Under the pieces are notes generated by a model. The model was given only the letters and a program-made list of their open reading frames with translations, was not told where the DNA came from and searched no databases. DNA of 64,000 nt from Coniella vitis. Lineage: Eukaryota > Ascomycota > Sordariomycetes > Diaporthales > Schizoparmaceae. A program made the position numbers and the translations under genes. The stretch covers positions 186,001 through 250,000 of the forward strand of contig WUJK01000018.1 of the NCBI GenBank assembly GCA_011317545.1. The letters run 5' to 3'. This document shows, piece by piece, positions 1 to 11,698 of this stretch (positions are counted from its first letter, which is position 1; each line of letters starts with the position of its first letter).

Positions 1-2716
1 CAAACTCCGAGACAGAACGAACAAAGAAATGTGCCTTTTGAAGGAAAAGCAAACGGTTCGAAAGAAAGGCTACTATGCAATAAAGGAGGGGAAAAAAAAG
101 GGGGGGGGGAAAGGGCAAAGTCTCTGGGGAAGTCAAAAGAGCTGGATCCCTAGCTGTTTCTGCTTATGGCGCTATGCATCAGCTCGATTAAGCATGTTCT
201 CTTATTCGCTCAGTTTCCCCACCATCCATCAACCTCTTTTGCCTTTTTGCCTGTTCTGGTCATTGGTACGTACGGTTATTGCTCCAAATAAAGCAGCGCA
301 ACCCCCATTCGCTGGATGCAAGCGCTCGAGACATCTAGAGTGCGTCGTGTCTCTCGGCAACACGCGGGCTAGTAAAAAGGTAGCTCGATGTCTTGAATTA
401 ACCCGTACCTGCGTAGCGATCAGCACGGTGGCTTTCCAAATCACAAGTCAGACCGTTGGGGCTCTACATAGTATACGTAGTAGATGTGTATCAAAAGCAT
501 AATCGCAGGCCGCCCTGACGTTGACACCGCATCATGGCATGTTGTTGCGGGCGATACATAGTACTCTACCTTTTCTCGAGTTCTGGGATTCATACTGACG
601 GAGGCGCATTTTCCTTTTCTTTTTATTGGGCAACGTTGAGTTCAGAATCCAAAATCGCTCAAAGTCAGTATGACGACAAACTTACCCAAAGCCGCAAAAG
701 CCAATCAACGATGGCCTTGGCGTTGCTTTGCTGCCGTGCCCATTTACCAGCCTGTTTGGCCCTGGCCTGTCTTTTTATTAAACCCGGCGACGCGGCGGGG
801 ATCATCCATCGCTTGCGGCATCTGGGGGAAAAACCGAATGATACTTGTCGGCCTATCTTCCGAGGCCTCCCTATTGGAGAAAGAGAAAGAGAGGTCTTCG
901 GCTCTAGAGAGCTAGAGTGCGTGGCATGTTCGACCTTTTAGCCAGGTTTGCACAAGATTGGCCTCTTGGGATGTGACGGAGAGGGTGAAAGGAGCGGGGC
1001 GTTGCTTTGTTGATGCTAGATCCTGTCCTTTGAGACTTTGGTGCCCTGCGCCGCCTTTGTTTCCCAGTTCTCGCCGTGATATGATCTCAATCCTCGTTAG
1101 CGTATGGTCCAGTCCGACATTGATGAACAAACTATGAGTATTCCTCCATCTGTCTATATGGGATGCGACAGGGCTTCAATGTAGATTGGTCACTTGTTGG
1201 TTCTTTCAACGCGAAAGGCCACAGGTCGACCTTGCACCCGAGTTGGTCTTGCTAGAACCACCGTTAGGGAAAAGGCACGTATACCCGGCCCCCGAGGCAC
1301 AGAACAGAACACGCTTTCCTGGCTGGTATGAGTTTAGTTAGCTCTTCAACAGACAGATGGATGTAGTAGACCTCCGATGGCCAACGGTCCGTGTCCCATG
1401 GCTAGCTATAGAAAGGCAAAGGGTCCGCCGCGACGACAGCATGGCTCGTGAGCTTGCTGGTAAGCTTTCGAGTTCGAGCAATCCAGAATGGCCTGCGAGT
1501 GCGGGGTTTGGGCCAACCCTATCGATAACGCGAATGGAGGGGCAAAGTGTTTAATTTCCACCATGAGAAAAGTTTCCGAGAGAGGAAGCACGGGCCCCGG
1601 TTTATTTTTGGGCTGCTGCTGGTGTTGATGCTGTGGGGTCTTGCTCTTTTTACTTCCAAGGTTGGGTTTGTGTGGAGGTGGGTGATTAGTCAGCATACAT
1701 TTACAGATTGGACGTCCTCTCCTCTCCTCCAACGTAGACATCATGAATTCGTCTTTGGCTGTGATCATGGATCTGAATACCAAAGTAGCTGATTCCTTTA
1801 CTTAATTATGTAACCATATGCAGAATCCACTTTCTATATAAGCAAACCTTTGGTAATGAATCACTTGCTTTGAAAAGTGTGCTGGTACACATTATCTCGT
1901 GGTCTTCTTATTGCTCAGCTTGAGTTTGATTATCCCAAACTGCATTAGAAGTCAAACAATATAGCTGGATGTTAGTTACTCCCTCCAATTATCCCTGCTG
2001 CCGTTAAATCAATTTTCTTGTGGTTTAGATTTGTCTCTCAACTCATTCCATTTTGCTGAGCAGGAAGTGGGTAGTCCTGTCCAGCTTCTTTTCGTGGAAG
2101 CCAGAAGTATCGTATTGCACTGTGCAAGCTGCGTTAGCAATATATCTTGATACATCTTATGTTACTTTATAAAGAAGACTATAGTGAAGTCCTGGTCATT
2201 ATTGCTGCTATTCTGTGCCTGAAGTCAGATTGAATTGACTGGAGAAAGGGCAACCGATGCTTGGATGATGGAGCCAATCTGGGAAAGGTGTCCATGTCAT
2301 CCAGTCTGACCATTATAACATCTACTGAATATGTAGTAGGACGTTTCTATTTAATTTACCAAAATATCCTAATTGTTTGAAACATCCCATCTGTTATGGG
2401 TTCAGAAGATCGTTATCATGTAGTTGCTGCAGACCACAACAGTCGAAGGTCTAGTCCAGGGGTGCTGCACCATTCACTGTTGTCTTCACGATTGATGGCA
2501 TTAGAACACCCCTGGACTGTATGGAATTCCAGATTCCATTCACTTGGTAGTCCATCTCTCTCTCCAGCCAGTCAGACGACACATCCCATGCACAAGTATA
2601 TCACCCTCCACAATAAATATCGACTGGTCCCAAGCTTGCCAGACGATATCCTCCACCCTTACGCCGACACCATCAGTTCACATCGACGACAAAAGTTCAA
2701 CGACTGATTCCTCAAC
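1..2716. other. Intergenic, no gene supported
   Basis: Several open frames of 60-160 codons occur on both strands, but none has a recognisable domain, a plausible splice structure or a protein-like composition. Visible sequence features are a short poly-purine/poly-G tract near 90-115, a TACATAGTAC motif at 555-564 that recurs elsewhere in the window, and a 12-bp inverted repeat at 2453-2518 just upstream of the BTB-like gene. The last few hundred bases are presumably the promoter and leader of that gene. Confidence 0.6.
2453..2518. repeat. 12-bp perfect inverted repeat upstream of BTB-like gene
   Basis: AGTCCAGGGGTG at 2453-2464 is repeated as its exact reverse complement at 2507-2518, with a 42-nt loop. 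It lies about 200 bases upstream of the predicted start codon at 2717, so it could form a stem in a leader transcript or be a paired protein-binding site. Function is unknown. Confidence 0.6.
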
Positions 2717-3746
2717 ATGCTAAACCTCGTCGGCCTTATTGCCACTATGTTTTCCTTTTTCTATCGGAAAGCACCCGCTGTCGAAGACGCGTTTCCTGTC
2801 TTCAAAGCATTTCCCGTCGAAAGAGAGCCTCCTACCACATCCCGCCTACAGATTCCAGCACTCTGGAAATACGTGTGCAGTCTTTTTACCACTACTACCA
2901 AGAAACCTGCCGTCGATGAAGCACAAGGCTGTCGCGTTGAAGTAGAACCCACTGTCCACGGAGAGCTTCCATTTGGATACGATAATCCTGCCCACCAGAG
3001 TCCTTTCCCGCCATACCATGACATGTAAGTGAAACCTTGACGCGTCCAAATCTCTTTCTCTCTCTGTCACACACTTTTACTCTGAGTTCTCCTGTCTAAC
3101 CGTAACGTCGACGGCTCTAGGGCGGATATCAAGCGTGTCACGGCTGACCTCAAGGTCATCTTGCCCAACAAAGGCTACCTTGAGGTTCACAGCTGGGCCA
3201 TCGCCCAGTGTAGCGACTGGCTCGATGGCTTGATCGATCTCGTTCCGACTGTACGTATCGACACCGCTCTACATGCCCCTCTTCACGATTGACCTTGCAA
3301 ACGCGTCCCATCCGACCTCGTGAAAAGATGACTGACTTTTCGTGAATTCGTAGGAAGCCGATGGCTTCATGTACCTCGAGTTCGTGGGTTTCGACACCGT
3401 CCTAACCCTCGACGAGTTTCGCGACATCTTTCGCTTTTGCTACAATCGTAGCCTGACGCCGGGCCACAAGGAGGAGCCCCTCCGAGCATACGAGATCGGC
3501 TCGGCCTTTGAGATTCGGGAGATGGAGCTCCTGGCCCTGGAGGAGCTCCGGTCGCAGTTTCGAGCGGCCATCGGCGCGCAGGATTGGCCCAAGTACAGCC
3601 AGCTAATGCGCGCCACCTACAGGGTTGGAGCCTCCAAGCATCCCATCAAGGAGGTGATGGATGTTGCGGAGGAGGCGCGCGAAGAGCTGCGCCGACTTCC
3701 CGAGGTTGTGCTTGAAGCCTTCGCCGCGTATATGGCCATGTCTTAA
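2717..3746 (+). CDS. BTB/POZ-like hypothetical protein
   Basis: Three-exon model 2717-3024, 3121-3250 and 3354-3746, with GTAAGT and GTACGT donors and CTAG/GTAG acceptors; it gives 276 residues. Residues 1-100 are low in recognisable features. Exons 2 and 3 hold a segment that resembles a degenerate BTB/POZ fold: a 'D-L-K-V-I-L' strand, a 'L-E-V-H-S-W' strand, then an acidic helix ending in 'LDGLIDLVP'. This is followed by a second strand/helix region and a helical C-terminus ending in a valine/alanine-rich stretch. BTB domains mediate dimerisation or recruitment to cullin-3, but that role is inferred only from the weak fold resemblance. A second ATG at 2747 would remove ten residues. The exon structure is well supported; the family assignment is tentative. 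Confidence 0.6.
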
Positions 3747-4786
3747 GCTCTTGTGGCGAGCATGGAAGGGCGCGGCCTGGCTTGAGGACCAGGTTGCTAG
3801 GTGGTAGCATCGTCCCAATTCGATGCAAGGTCGGTCTACGAAGTATGTCCCAAGACAGCCAAAGGTACGATAGCTTCCTCAGATCCCATTTCGTAGGTGC
3901 GCGACTGTTGCTAACGTACAAGCGTCCAGTATGTCTTCCACTCGGCAGTGAGCCTCGCTCTTGGGCTCGTCCGCCGGGGACACTTGGAGCACTTCGAAGA
4001 CGAGCAGACCCCACAGACTGTTACAGCTCGGTTACGCTATTTCAGATTCGAACTATGCGTTGGATGACCTGGTGGGTTGCGGATATTCGCACGCCACAGC
4101 CTCGGCCTCTCCTACAAAAAGGTCGATGCCATAGCGCCGCCAAACAGAGGCTGTAGGAAAGGAGTGCATAGCTAGTCCAGTCAATGGCAAAAGAGTGTTT
4201 ATACTTTCACCGCACCTGGGTATCAATGATGGTCTGAGCCCTTTTCTTTTCGTGGATGCTTTGGACACCGGGAGATTCGAGATGTGACTTTCGTTTTGTG
4301 CATGTTATCAATGTGGAAGGAGCCATTTCCCCCGATTTCGCGGCTTCCATTGGTGGTATTGCTGCATTCCCAGAATTAGGCACCAGCGCACTATTTCGTG
4401 GCAGGCTTCTCCATGTATCTTCGGGAGCGCACCGCATCAAAAGACTCGAGCGTCAAACCTCGTTATAAGGACTTCACAACCACTGCGCGGTATTTCTACG
4501 CGTGCGCCCACCTGTTCCTGCTCTTCCTAACCTCGCCTCGCTGGCCCTGTGTCTGAGCCCGGCTCATGTTGCTTGTACTGCTTGTTTGTTTCCCAGCCAG
4601 ATTGACAGTGCTCGTGACGTGTTGACGCCCGTCTTTCTCGTCGCTGGCTACGCCTTCAACGTGTACGCTGTCGGCTGTCTCGTGCAGCGCCTAAGCATTC
4701 GTCTCAACCCCCTGCGAAGACCATACAGTCCCCCACATCGGCATCGACAGTCCGACTACCAAGAGAAAAGTATCACGAGCCCAAGA
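3747..4786. other. Intergenic between BTB-like gene and MSH4
   Basis: No separate gene is supported. The MSH4 frame stays open upstream from 4502 to 4786, but that stretch is rich in Leu/Cys/Pro, has no MutS similarity, and is more likely leader sequence. Other open frames here are short and unremarkable. Confidence 0.55.
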
Positions 4787-7529
4787 ATGTCTTCATTAGC
4801 ACGGAGCCGGAGCAGGGCTGTTACTCCGGCCTACAGTCTCGCGACGGCAACCCCTAGCGGCCGCCGATCCCGTGCTGCCTCGTCCATTGGTGCCAGTGAG
4901 GGCCATCAGGTCATCTGCGCAGTGAGCGAGGCGCGAGGCGTGACCCCTTCAGTTGGCCTGGCCTTTGTCAACGTCTCGACTGGCCAAGCCGTTCTCAGCC
5001 AGATCTGCGATAACCAGTCCTATGTCAAGACAACCCACAAGATGGCCGTCTTTGAGCCCAGCCGCATACTCATCGTCTCCACTGCCTGTGCTCCGAACCC
5101 CAAGAGCAGCCTCTGCTCGACCATTGAGGAAGAGCTGCCTGATGTGCCGATTGTGCCGCTGAGTAGGAAGTACTGGTCCGAAACAGCAGGTCTCGAATGC
5201 ATCGAGAATCTCGCCTTCAGGCAAGATGTGCAGAGCATCAAGGTCGCTATCGACGGGAATTTCTATGCCATTTGTTCTTTCTCAGCGGTATGTACAAGGA
5301 GATTGACTCTCCGCGTCGCGCACTATGTAATGACCTTCGGTTGTACTTGGCAGGCCATGCAATATCTCGAACTTGACTCTTGCATTCGAATTGCAAGCCA
5401 GTCCTTGCGAATAAGATACCAGCCGTCCGAAGAAGCGATGATGATTAGTCTACCGACCATTCAAGCTCTGGAACTCATTCAGAATCTACAGAACCCAGCA
5501 TCCAAAGCCTGTCTTTTTGGCCTGCTGAACGAGACGGTCACACCTATGGGCGCCCGGATGCTGCGCAGCAACATTCTGCAACCGTCGACACAAGTGACTG
5601 GCGTGCTCAAGCCGCGTTTCGATGCTGTCGAAGAGTTGTGCACCAAGGAGGACATGTTTTATGAGGTTCGCAAGGCGTTGAGAGAATTCGGTGATGTCGA
5701 GAAGCTTTTGACGAAACTCATTATTCTCCCCACGGAGCCGTCATTGGAATCCAGCGAACAGGCCATCAACTATGTCCTAATGATCAAAAAGTTTGTCCTG
5801 GCCATTCCACCATTATTCGCATCCTTGAGATCGGCGCAGTCGGAGCTGCTGTCGAGGGTTCGAAGCCATTGCGGACCTGACATTAGCAGCACGATTCTGG
5901 GACGCATCCAAGAATACATCAATGACGATACCACCTATAGCACCAAACCGCTGGATCTCCGAAACCAAAGATGCTTTGCCATCAGGTCGGGCATTCGCGG
6001 CCTGCTTGACGTGGCCAGAACAACCTACAAAGAGGCGACGGACGACATGCACCAGCATGTTCACGCACTCAATACGGAGCTGGGGCTGGTCGCAGAGCTC
6101 AAGTATGAAAACAAACGCAGGTACTGGCTAAGATTCCGTTGTTCGGACTTTGAAAATGGGGTGATCCCAGGGGCACTTGTCAATTGCGTTCGGAAAAAGG
6201 AATTTCTTGAGTGTCAGACGCTACAAATGGTGAAGCTCAACCAACGCATGACCGATTCAGTGGACGAAATTATCATTCAGAGTGATAGCATAGTCCAGCA
6301 ACTCCTGAACTCCATCAGGCGCGATATCCCGGGGCTGTTTCGGGTCTGTGAGAGCGTCGCCCTTCTTGACATGTTGGCCGCGTTCGCCCAAGCTGTTACG
6401 ACGCGGGACTATGTCAAGCCCGAGATGAAGGACGTCCTGGCTCTCAAAGCAGGGCGTCACCCCATTCTGGATACAGTAAGGGCTCCTAGCGAGTGCTTCT
6501 GTACCTCTTGAGTCTTGGATGATATGTATGTTGTATCTAACAAGAAATTCATAGTCACTCAACCAGTTTATCCCGAACGATTACTACGGTTCCAGACAAC
6601 ACGCCTTTCAGATCGTCACAGGCTGCAACATGAGCGGCAAAAGCACGTACATTCGCGCCGTAGCCTTGCTGCAAGTCATGGCGCAAATCGGCTGCTTTGT
6701 CCCAGCCCAGTATGCCTCCTTCCCCATCATCCACAGCCTGTTTTCCCGAACGTCCACAGACGACAGCATCGAGCACAACATGTCGACCTTTTCCGTCGAA
6801 ATGCGGGAAATGGCCTTCATCCTCCACAACATTGACAGCAACAGTCTAGCCATCATCGATGAACTCGGCCGCGGGACAAGCACCCGCGACGGCCTATCCA
6901 TCGCCATCGCCATGGCCGAGGCGCTCATCCAAAACAACGCGTTGGTGTTTTTCGCTACGCACTTCACGGAGCTCGCGCACGTGCTCGAGGACCGCCCCGG
7001 TGTCCTCAACTTGCACCTCACCACACAAACCACCGCCGCGGACGACGAGGCGGGCCAAGTGCCCAGGATGATGATGCTGTACAAAGTGAGCGCAGGCCCC
7101 GTTAAGGAAGAGCACTACGGCGTCAACCTCGCCAAGGCCATTGGATTCCCTCAGCGCTTTCTGAACGTCGCGGAGCTAGTCGCCAGATCACTGAGGGAAA
7201 TTGCCGAGACGAAAAAGAGGAGTTCAGCGGCGCGCAAGGTGGCGCGGCGGAGGAAATTGGTCTTGAACCTCCATGAGACGCTGCAGCAGGCGCATAAGAG
7301 TAATATGGATGAGGGCACACTGGGGAGTTATTTGAAGAGGTTGCAGGGCGAGTTCATCATGTTGATGGAAAAGATAGAAAATGATGGTGTGGGGGATGAT
7401 GAAGAAGAAGGAGAGGAAGAGGAAGAGGAAGAGTCTATTGGAGAATATACTGAGCATGAGGGCTTGTCATCTGAGGTGCAAAGGGGGGATAGAGTCGAAA
7501 GGGGCGAGTCTTCTAGGAGCACACAGTAG
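4787..7529 (+). CDS. MSH4: MutS homolog 4, meiotic crossover factor
   Basis: Exons 4787-5287, 5354-6475 and 6555-7529 give 865 residues. In yeast and animals Msh4 pairs with Msh5 as a sliding clamp that stabilises Holliday-type recombination intermediates and promotes crossovers; it has no mismatch-repair role. As in that family, the mismatch-reading MutS I domain is absent: after about 45 disordered Ser/Arg/Ala residues the protein goes directly into the connector domain, then lever and clamp. The ATPase has a Walker A motif 'GCNMSGKST' at residues 564-572 (Cys instead of the usual Pro) and a Walker B/D-loop 'DELGRGTSTRDG' starting at Asp643. The last 50 residues form a Glu-rich tail. I chose the ATG at 4787 because it sits just before the Ser/Arg-rich segment; the frame is open back to 4502, so a longer N-terminus is possible. 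Convergent with CSC1 downstream. Confidence 0.93.
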
Positions 7530-8048
7530 GTAGACGACACTGTAAACTAAGGTGCCGACTCTTGTGGCTTACACGTTACAAGTAGTAAAACGCAAGTATA
7601 ATAAAAGTGTCAATGAAAAAGAAAACCATTAATCATTACCACTACACTTGACAAAGTACCGTGAAACAACATTTGGGACCCAAGGCTCATCCGTGAAGAA
7701 CATCCTAACATGAGGGGTCAAAAGACGAAATGGAATTTCCTGTTCAGCACGATGCTAATGCTAATGCTAATGCCAATGCCAATGCCAATGCCAGTGCTAA
7801 TGCCAGTGCTACTTGCGAAATGCCTTGTGCTTATGCTTGCTTTGCTTTGTCTCATGTGCTCAATCCAGCAATTCCTCAATCAATCAATCAAAAAGTCGAA
7901 TTCAACCAATCCCCACCCCGCTCCTCCCCCCTCCCGAAAAGGAAACCAAGCCAAAGAGAAAACAAGAAAAAATAAATAAAATCAAAGGGTAGTGAAACAT
8001 TCCTCGCGCATGAGAGTCACAAGAAAGTTGACATGATCAAAAGCACGC
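7530..8048. other. Convergent 3' intergenic between MSH4 and CSC1
   Basis: The two genes end toward each other here. The region is AT-rich with polyadenylation-like A-rich tracts (7601-7625 and 7960-7985) and carries the hexamer repeat listed separately. No gene is supported. Confidence 0.55.
7750..7810. repeat. (AATGCY)n hexanucleotide minisatellite
   Basis: About ten copies of a six-base unit, AATGCT or AATGCC with occasional AGTGCT, run head to tail. Because the unit is six bases, two frames stay open and produce spurious Met/Leu/Pro and Ala/Asn repeat peptides; these are not genes. Confidence 0.85.
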
Positions 8049-10945
8049 TCACAAAGGCGTACTATCATCACTCTGCCGCCAAATATGGGTATCGCCCAAA
8101 CTGAAAGAACTCGAGTTACTACTCGCGCTCGGAACACCCAACACATCGCCTCCGCCATTGCCATTGCCATTCCCATCATTCCCACTCCCACTTCCATTCC
8201 CAGCTACCCCAGACCCTTCGGGTCCAAATGGATACTGGTACTCCAATCCATCCCCACTCCCCAAGCCGGCAAGCGAATCCCGCACCATCAACGGTGGCGG
8301 GTCCCGGTAAATCCACGGCTGCTCGAGAGGGACAGTATAACTCGGGTTAATGAATCGCGCGCCCTTTTCACGGTCTTCGTCCACGGTGCTGCGTCTGCGG
8401 CGGAGGGCCTCGATGGGGTGTCGTCCAGGCCCACCAAAGACTTCATCGTGCATGAGGCTATCTTCATCGGCTTCAGCAGCACCGGGGCTGTTCGACCCAG
8501 ATATGGGAGTGTTATTATTGTTGCTGCTGCTGCTGTTGTTGTTATTGTTGCCACGCTCCGGGTTGCGCCGAATGGACCGCAAAGCAATGTACTTTGTCAG
8601 GGGCTCAAAACGTCGCTTCCACGCGTAACTGTACCAGACGGTGCCGATCGACAGAGGTATCACGAGCGAGGAGGCGAAAAACGCGGATTGCAAAACGAGG
8701 TAGCCTGCCATTGTGATCTGGAAGACGATAAGGCCGAGAACGATGCGGTAGCAAATGATGCGCCATGCGCCGCCGGTAGCGTGCTGTGGCTGTTCCATGG
8801 CGTAGAGCAGCTGATACTTGTAGGTGAAGTAGCCGAGAACGAAATACACAATGCCAACAGCTAGCACAATGTATCCCCGCGGCAGCACCGAGTAGACGAG
8901 GCAGAGGATGAAAATGAGAAGTGCGGTGGGGAGGTAGAAGCCGTAGCTGAAGACGGGCGGAATAACGGTGTGTGCAAAGTCGCGCGGTGTCTTTGCGCCG
9001 AGGCGGTTGACGGGGTACAGGCTGACAGCGCCAAACTCAAGAAGGCGAAAGGGAAAGAGTCCCAGACCTTGCAGCATGATGAAGTTGAGGTAGAAGACGT
9101 TGAGAGTTTGGATCTGGGCGGCGAGCTGGCGGGCAATGTAGGTTGTGTCCTTGAACGAGTCCTTGAGAACGGTCCAGATCTTGGAGGCGGTACCAAAGAC
9201 GGTGAAGACGAGGAAAATGTTGAAGAAGGTGAAGAAGAAGTTCTTGGAGACGATGGACAATTCAACCTCACCTTGCGACAACATTCCTTGCTGGTTGGAT
9301 AGGTACTCGTACGCAAATGGCACGGCAATGTTGAGCAGCGAAACAACGGCTGTGGGCAGCCCAGTCTGGACGAGGGCCTTGGCAATCTCGTGTTCGTTGA
9401 GGAACTCAGCCAGGTCGGGGAAGACCTTGCCAATGGTGCACAGCGACAAGAGACCGGCAAACGCCGCAACAGGAAGTAGCCAAAGAATGGATAGGATGGT
9501 AACGAAGATGGTAATGATCCAAGACCGCACCCGTCGACTGCTCTTGGAAGCGTACGTGTTGTGCCAGACGATATCCGAGGGAGCTGGTGCTTGCTTGGTG
9601 AGCAGCTGGCCTGGCCGCGGGTCGATCAGGGCCTGTGTGGCCATCTGGCAGGCGGCAATAGAGTCCATGGTCACAAAGGCCTGATCAACCGGCTCGTACT
9701 CCTTCTTCCTGGCGGTACGGATCTTTTCGTCGATGCGGCGCAGCTTCTCCTCATAGTAATCAATAGCGTCGGTGTTCCTGTAGCGCAAGCGCAGAAGACC
9801 ATACCAAATGCGTGTCCGCGGCCTCGGTCGCTGCACATACTGGTGCAATCCAGGATTGAGCAGACGGTCCGTCACTCCAGCTTCTTCGTCGTCCACAACA
9901 GCCTCGTCTGCGTTGTCTGGTCTGGGCGCATTGCTGATTGGGTGGCGTCGCGCATCGAGAGCACCCTTGGCCTCCTGGGCCAGGAATACACTCCACGTTT
10001 CCTCCAACTTGTGTAAAATGCCGGTCCTCTCATAGACAAGAAGATCCAATTCCTTCCAGTTCCGGCACAGGGTGATGCTCTCGACGTTGCCAATCTCGAG
10101 TCTCTCAACAAGTTTCTTAATCTTGGATTCGGAGCGAAGCTCAACGGGAATGCCAGAGAGCCGAAAGGTTCGGTCTGTGATGGTAGACTGGGTGCCGAGA
10201 TAGTCCTGACGGATGCGGATTATTTTGTAGGTTTCTTTGTCGAGGACGAGGAGGGTCAAGAGGGCAAAGAAGTAGGTGAAGACGAGATAAGCCCAGAGAT
10301 AGCCCATGTCGTAATTCCAGGTATTGTCGCGGTCGGGATCATCAGGATCGGGTAGCGGCAGGTCATTCTGATCGGGGACATATCTGCGGTTGATGGGCTC
10401 CAGGACGACGGCGGCGAAAAAGAAGAGGACGCCAAATAGCTTGATGGACAGCTTGAAGAAGGCGAGGAACTGCACAAACCGAAGTCAGTCAAGGTGGCGC
10501 GCAGAGTTCTGGGCTGCGCGTCCCTCGTCAACATACCACAAAGGCATCCAGACCCGCCGAAGCCAAGACCTGCTCCTCGGTGATGCGATACAAGGCGGGC
10601 ATCCAGCCAAAGAAGCTGTCAGGGAGGGCGGGCACTTGGATCGAGGAGGAAGTAAGTTGGCGTTTTCGGGCTGCGTAGAGGCTCTTCCATCGGGGTCGCA
10701 GGATCTGTCAAGGTGCAGCGAGCGTGGTCGTCAGCGAGAGGGGCCTACTTTGTTGAGTGGGAGGAAGAGAGTCAGGCAGGATGCGGAAGACAAACACAAA
10801 ATGCAAGAAAAGCAGTCAGGCCGAGGGCGAGCGAAATCACGAGCTGAACCTGGGTGTCCTTCTCGCCGGGCTGGACAAAGCGGCTCCCGTCACCGTCGCA
10901 GCCCTTTTTGCCCTTGCCGCTGCTGCCGCTGTCGAAGAAGTCCAT
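8049..10945 (-). CDS. OSCA/TMEM63-type calcium-permeable channel (CSC1/DUF221)
   Basis: Exons on the minus strand: 10945-10796, 10704-10537 and 10469-8049, all phase 0, giving 912 residues. The protein matches the CSC1/OSCA family of osmosensitive, stretch-activated cation channels in the plasma or internal membrane. Order: an N-terminal helix at about 27-50, a short 'ILRPRWKSLYAARK' loop, two further helices, the long cytosolic loop (about 170-415), then the RSN1_7TM core of several membrane helices at about 415-690. The tail is disordered, with Asn/Ser runs near 753 and a Gly/Asn-rich end. The start is the ATG at 10945; the frame continues upstream into Ala/Ser repeats encoded by GCT/GGA microsatellite, which is unlikely to be translated. 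The gene faces MSH4 tail to tail. Whether this copy gates on osmotic stress is inferred from the family. Confidence 0.9.
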
Positions 10946-11698
10946 GGCTGTTAATTTTGCTGCTGCTGCTGCTGCTGGTAGACTTGGCAGGCGAGAGCGC
11001 AAGGCGGCGGCGGCGGAGGAAGAGGAGGAGGAGGAGGAGGTGGCGGAGAAAAGCTGCACACAACGCGGCGCAACGCGAGTTACCTCAACAACGAGTCAAC
11101 ATGCACAGCATCAACATGGAAGACTATGCAGCAGCAACGGCAGCGGCAACAAGGACTGGCGCAGAGCTGTTGGTTGCATTATGCATCGAGGCGGGTCTGC
11201 CTTGGGTGGTGACTGTGTGGATGTGCGTTGTCGCGCTGCGAATCGAGCATGACGTCCCGCATGACAACTGCCACCCCGGCCCCTGCAGCAGAAATCTGGA
11301 CCCTAGTAGCAAGTACCTAGGTACCTACTGGGTATGCGTGAAAACGCCACACATGTTCAGCCACATATGTTCAGCTGCGAATGAGCACAGCCACATACTA
11401 TATATACATAGGTAGCAAAGTCGCTTGCAGTGAATACTAGTATTATATTAGGCACACTTATTAAAAGTGACGGCATGCTAGTATGCTTCGATGCCTCAGA
11501 ATATTCCGCACGTGTCTTTTGTTTCTTCACTTGTGGCGATGGCTTGTGTTGCACGTATAACATGTCTTGATCGGCTTTTGCATACTATGCAGTATTTACA
11601 GGTACCTAGGTAGCTGCAATGTACATTTCGAGTCCTCTGATATGGACTTCAGCAACCGACTTTTACCACATGAAAGACCCAGCAACATTTCCTGCAGC
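10946..11698. other. Promoter/leader of CSC1 and 3' side of cutinase gene
   Basis: Begins with trinucleotide tracts (GCT repeats about 10958-10978 and a GGA/GGC-rich run about 10998-11045), probably the CSC1 leader. Two GTACCTAGGTAC-type palindromes lie at 11313-11324 and 11603-11612. No gene is supported. Confidence 0.5.

Noticed and set aside
29..941. Open frames of 157 and 135 codons
   Set aside because: No domain, no homology-like pattern, and composition typical of random frames; surrounded by non-coding sequence.
10390..11415. 341-codon plus-strand frame
   Set aside because: Antisense to the first exons of CSC1 and its trinucleotide-rich leader; Arg-rich low complexity.
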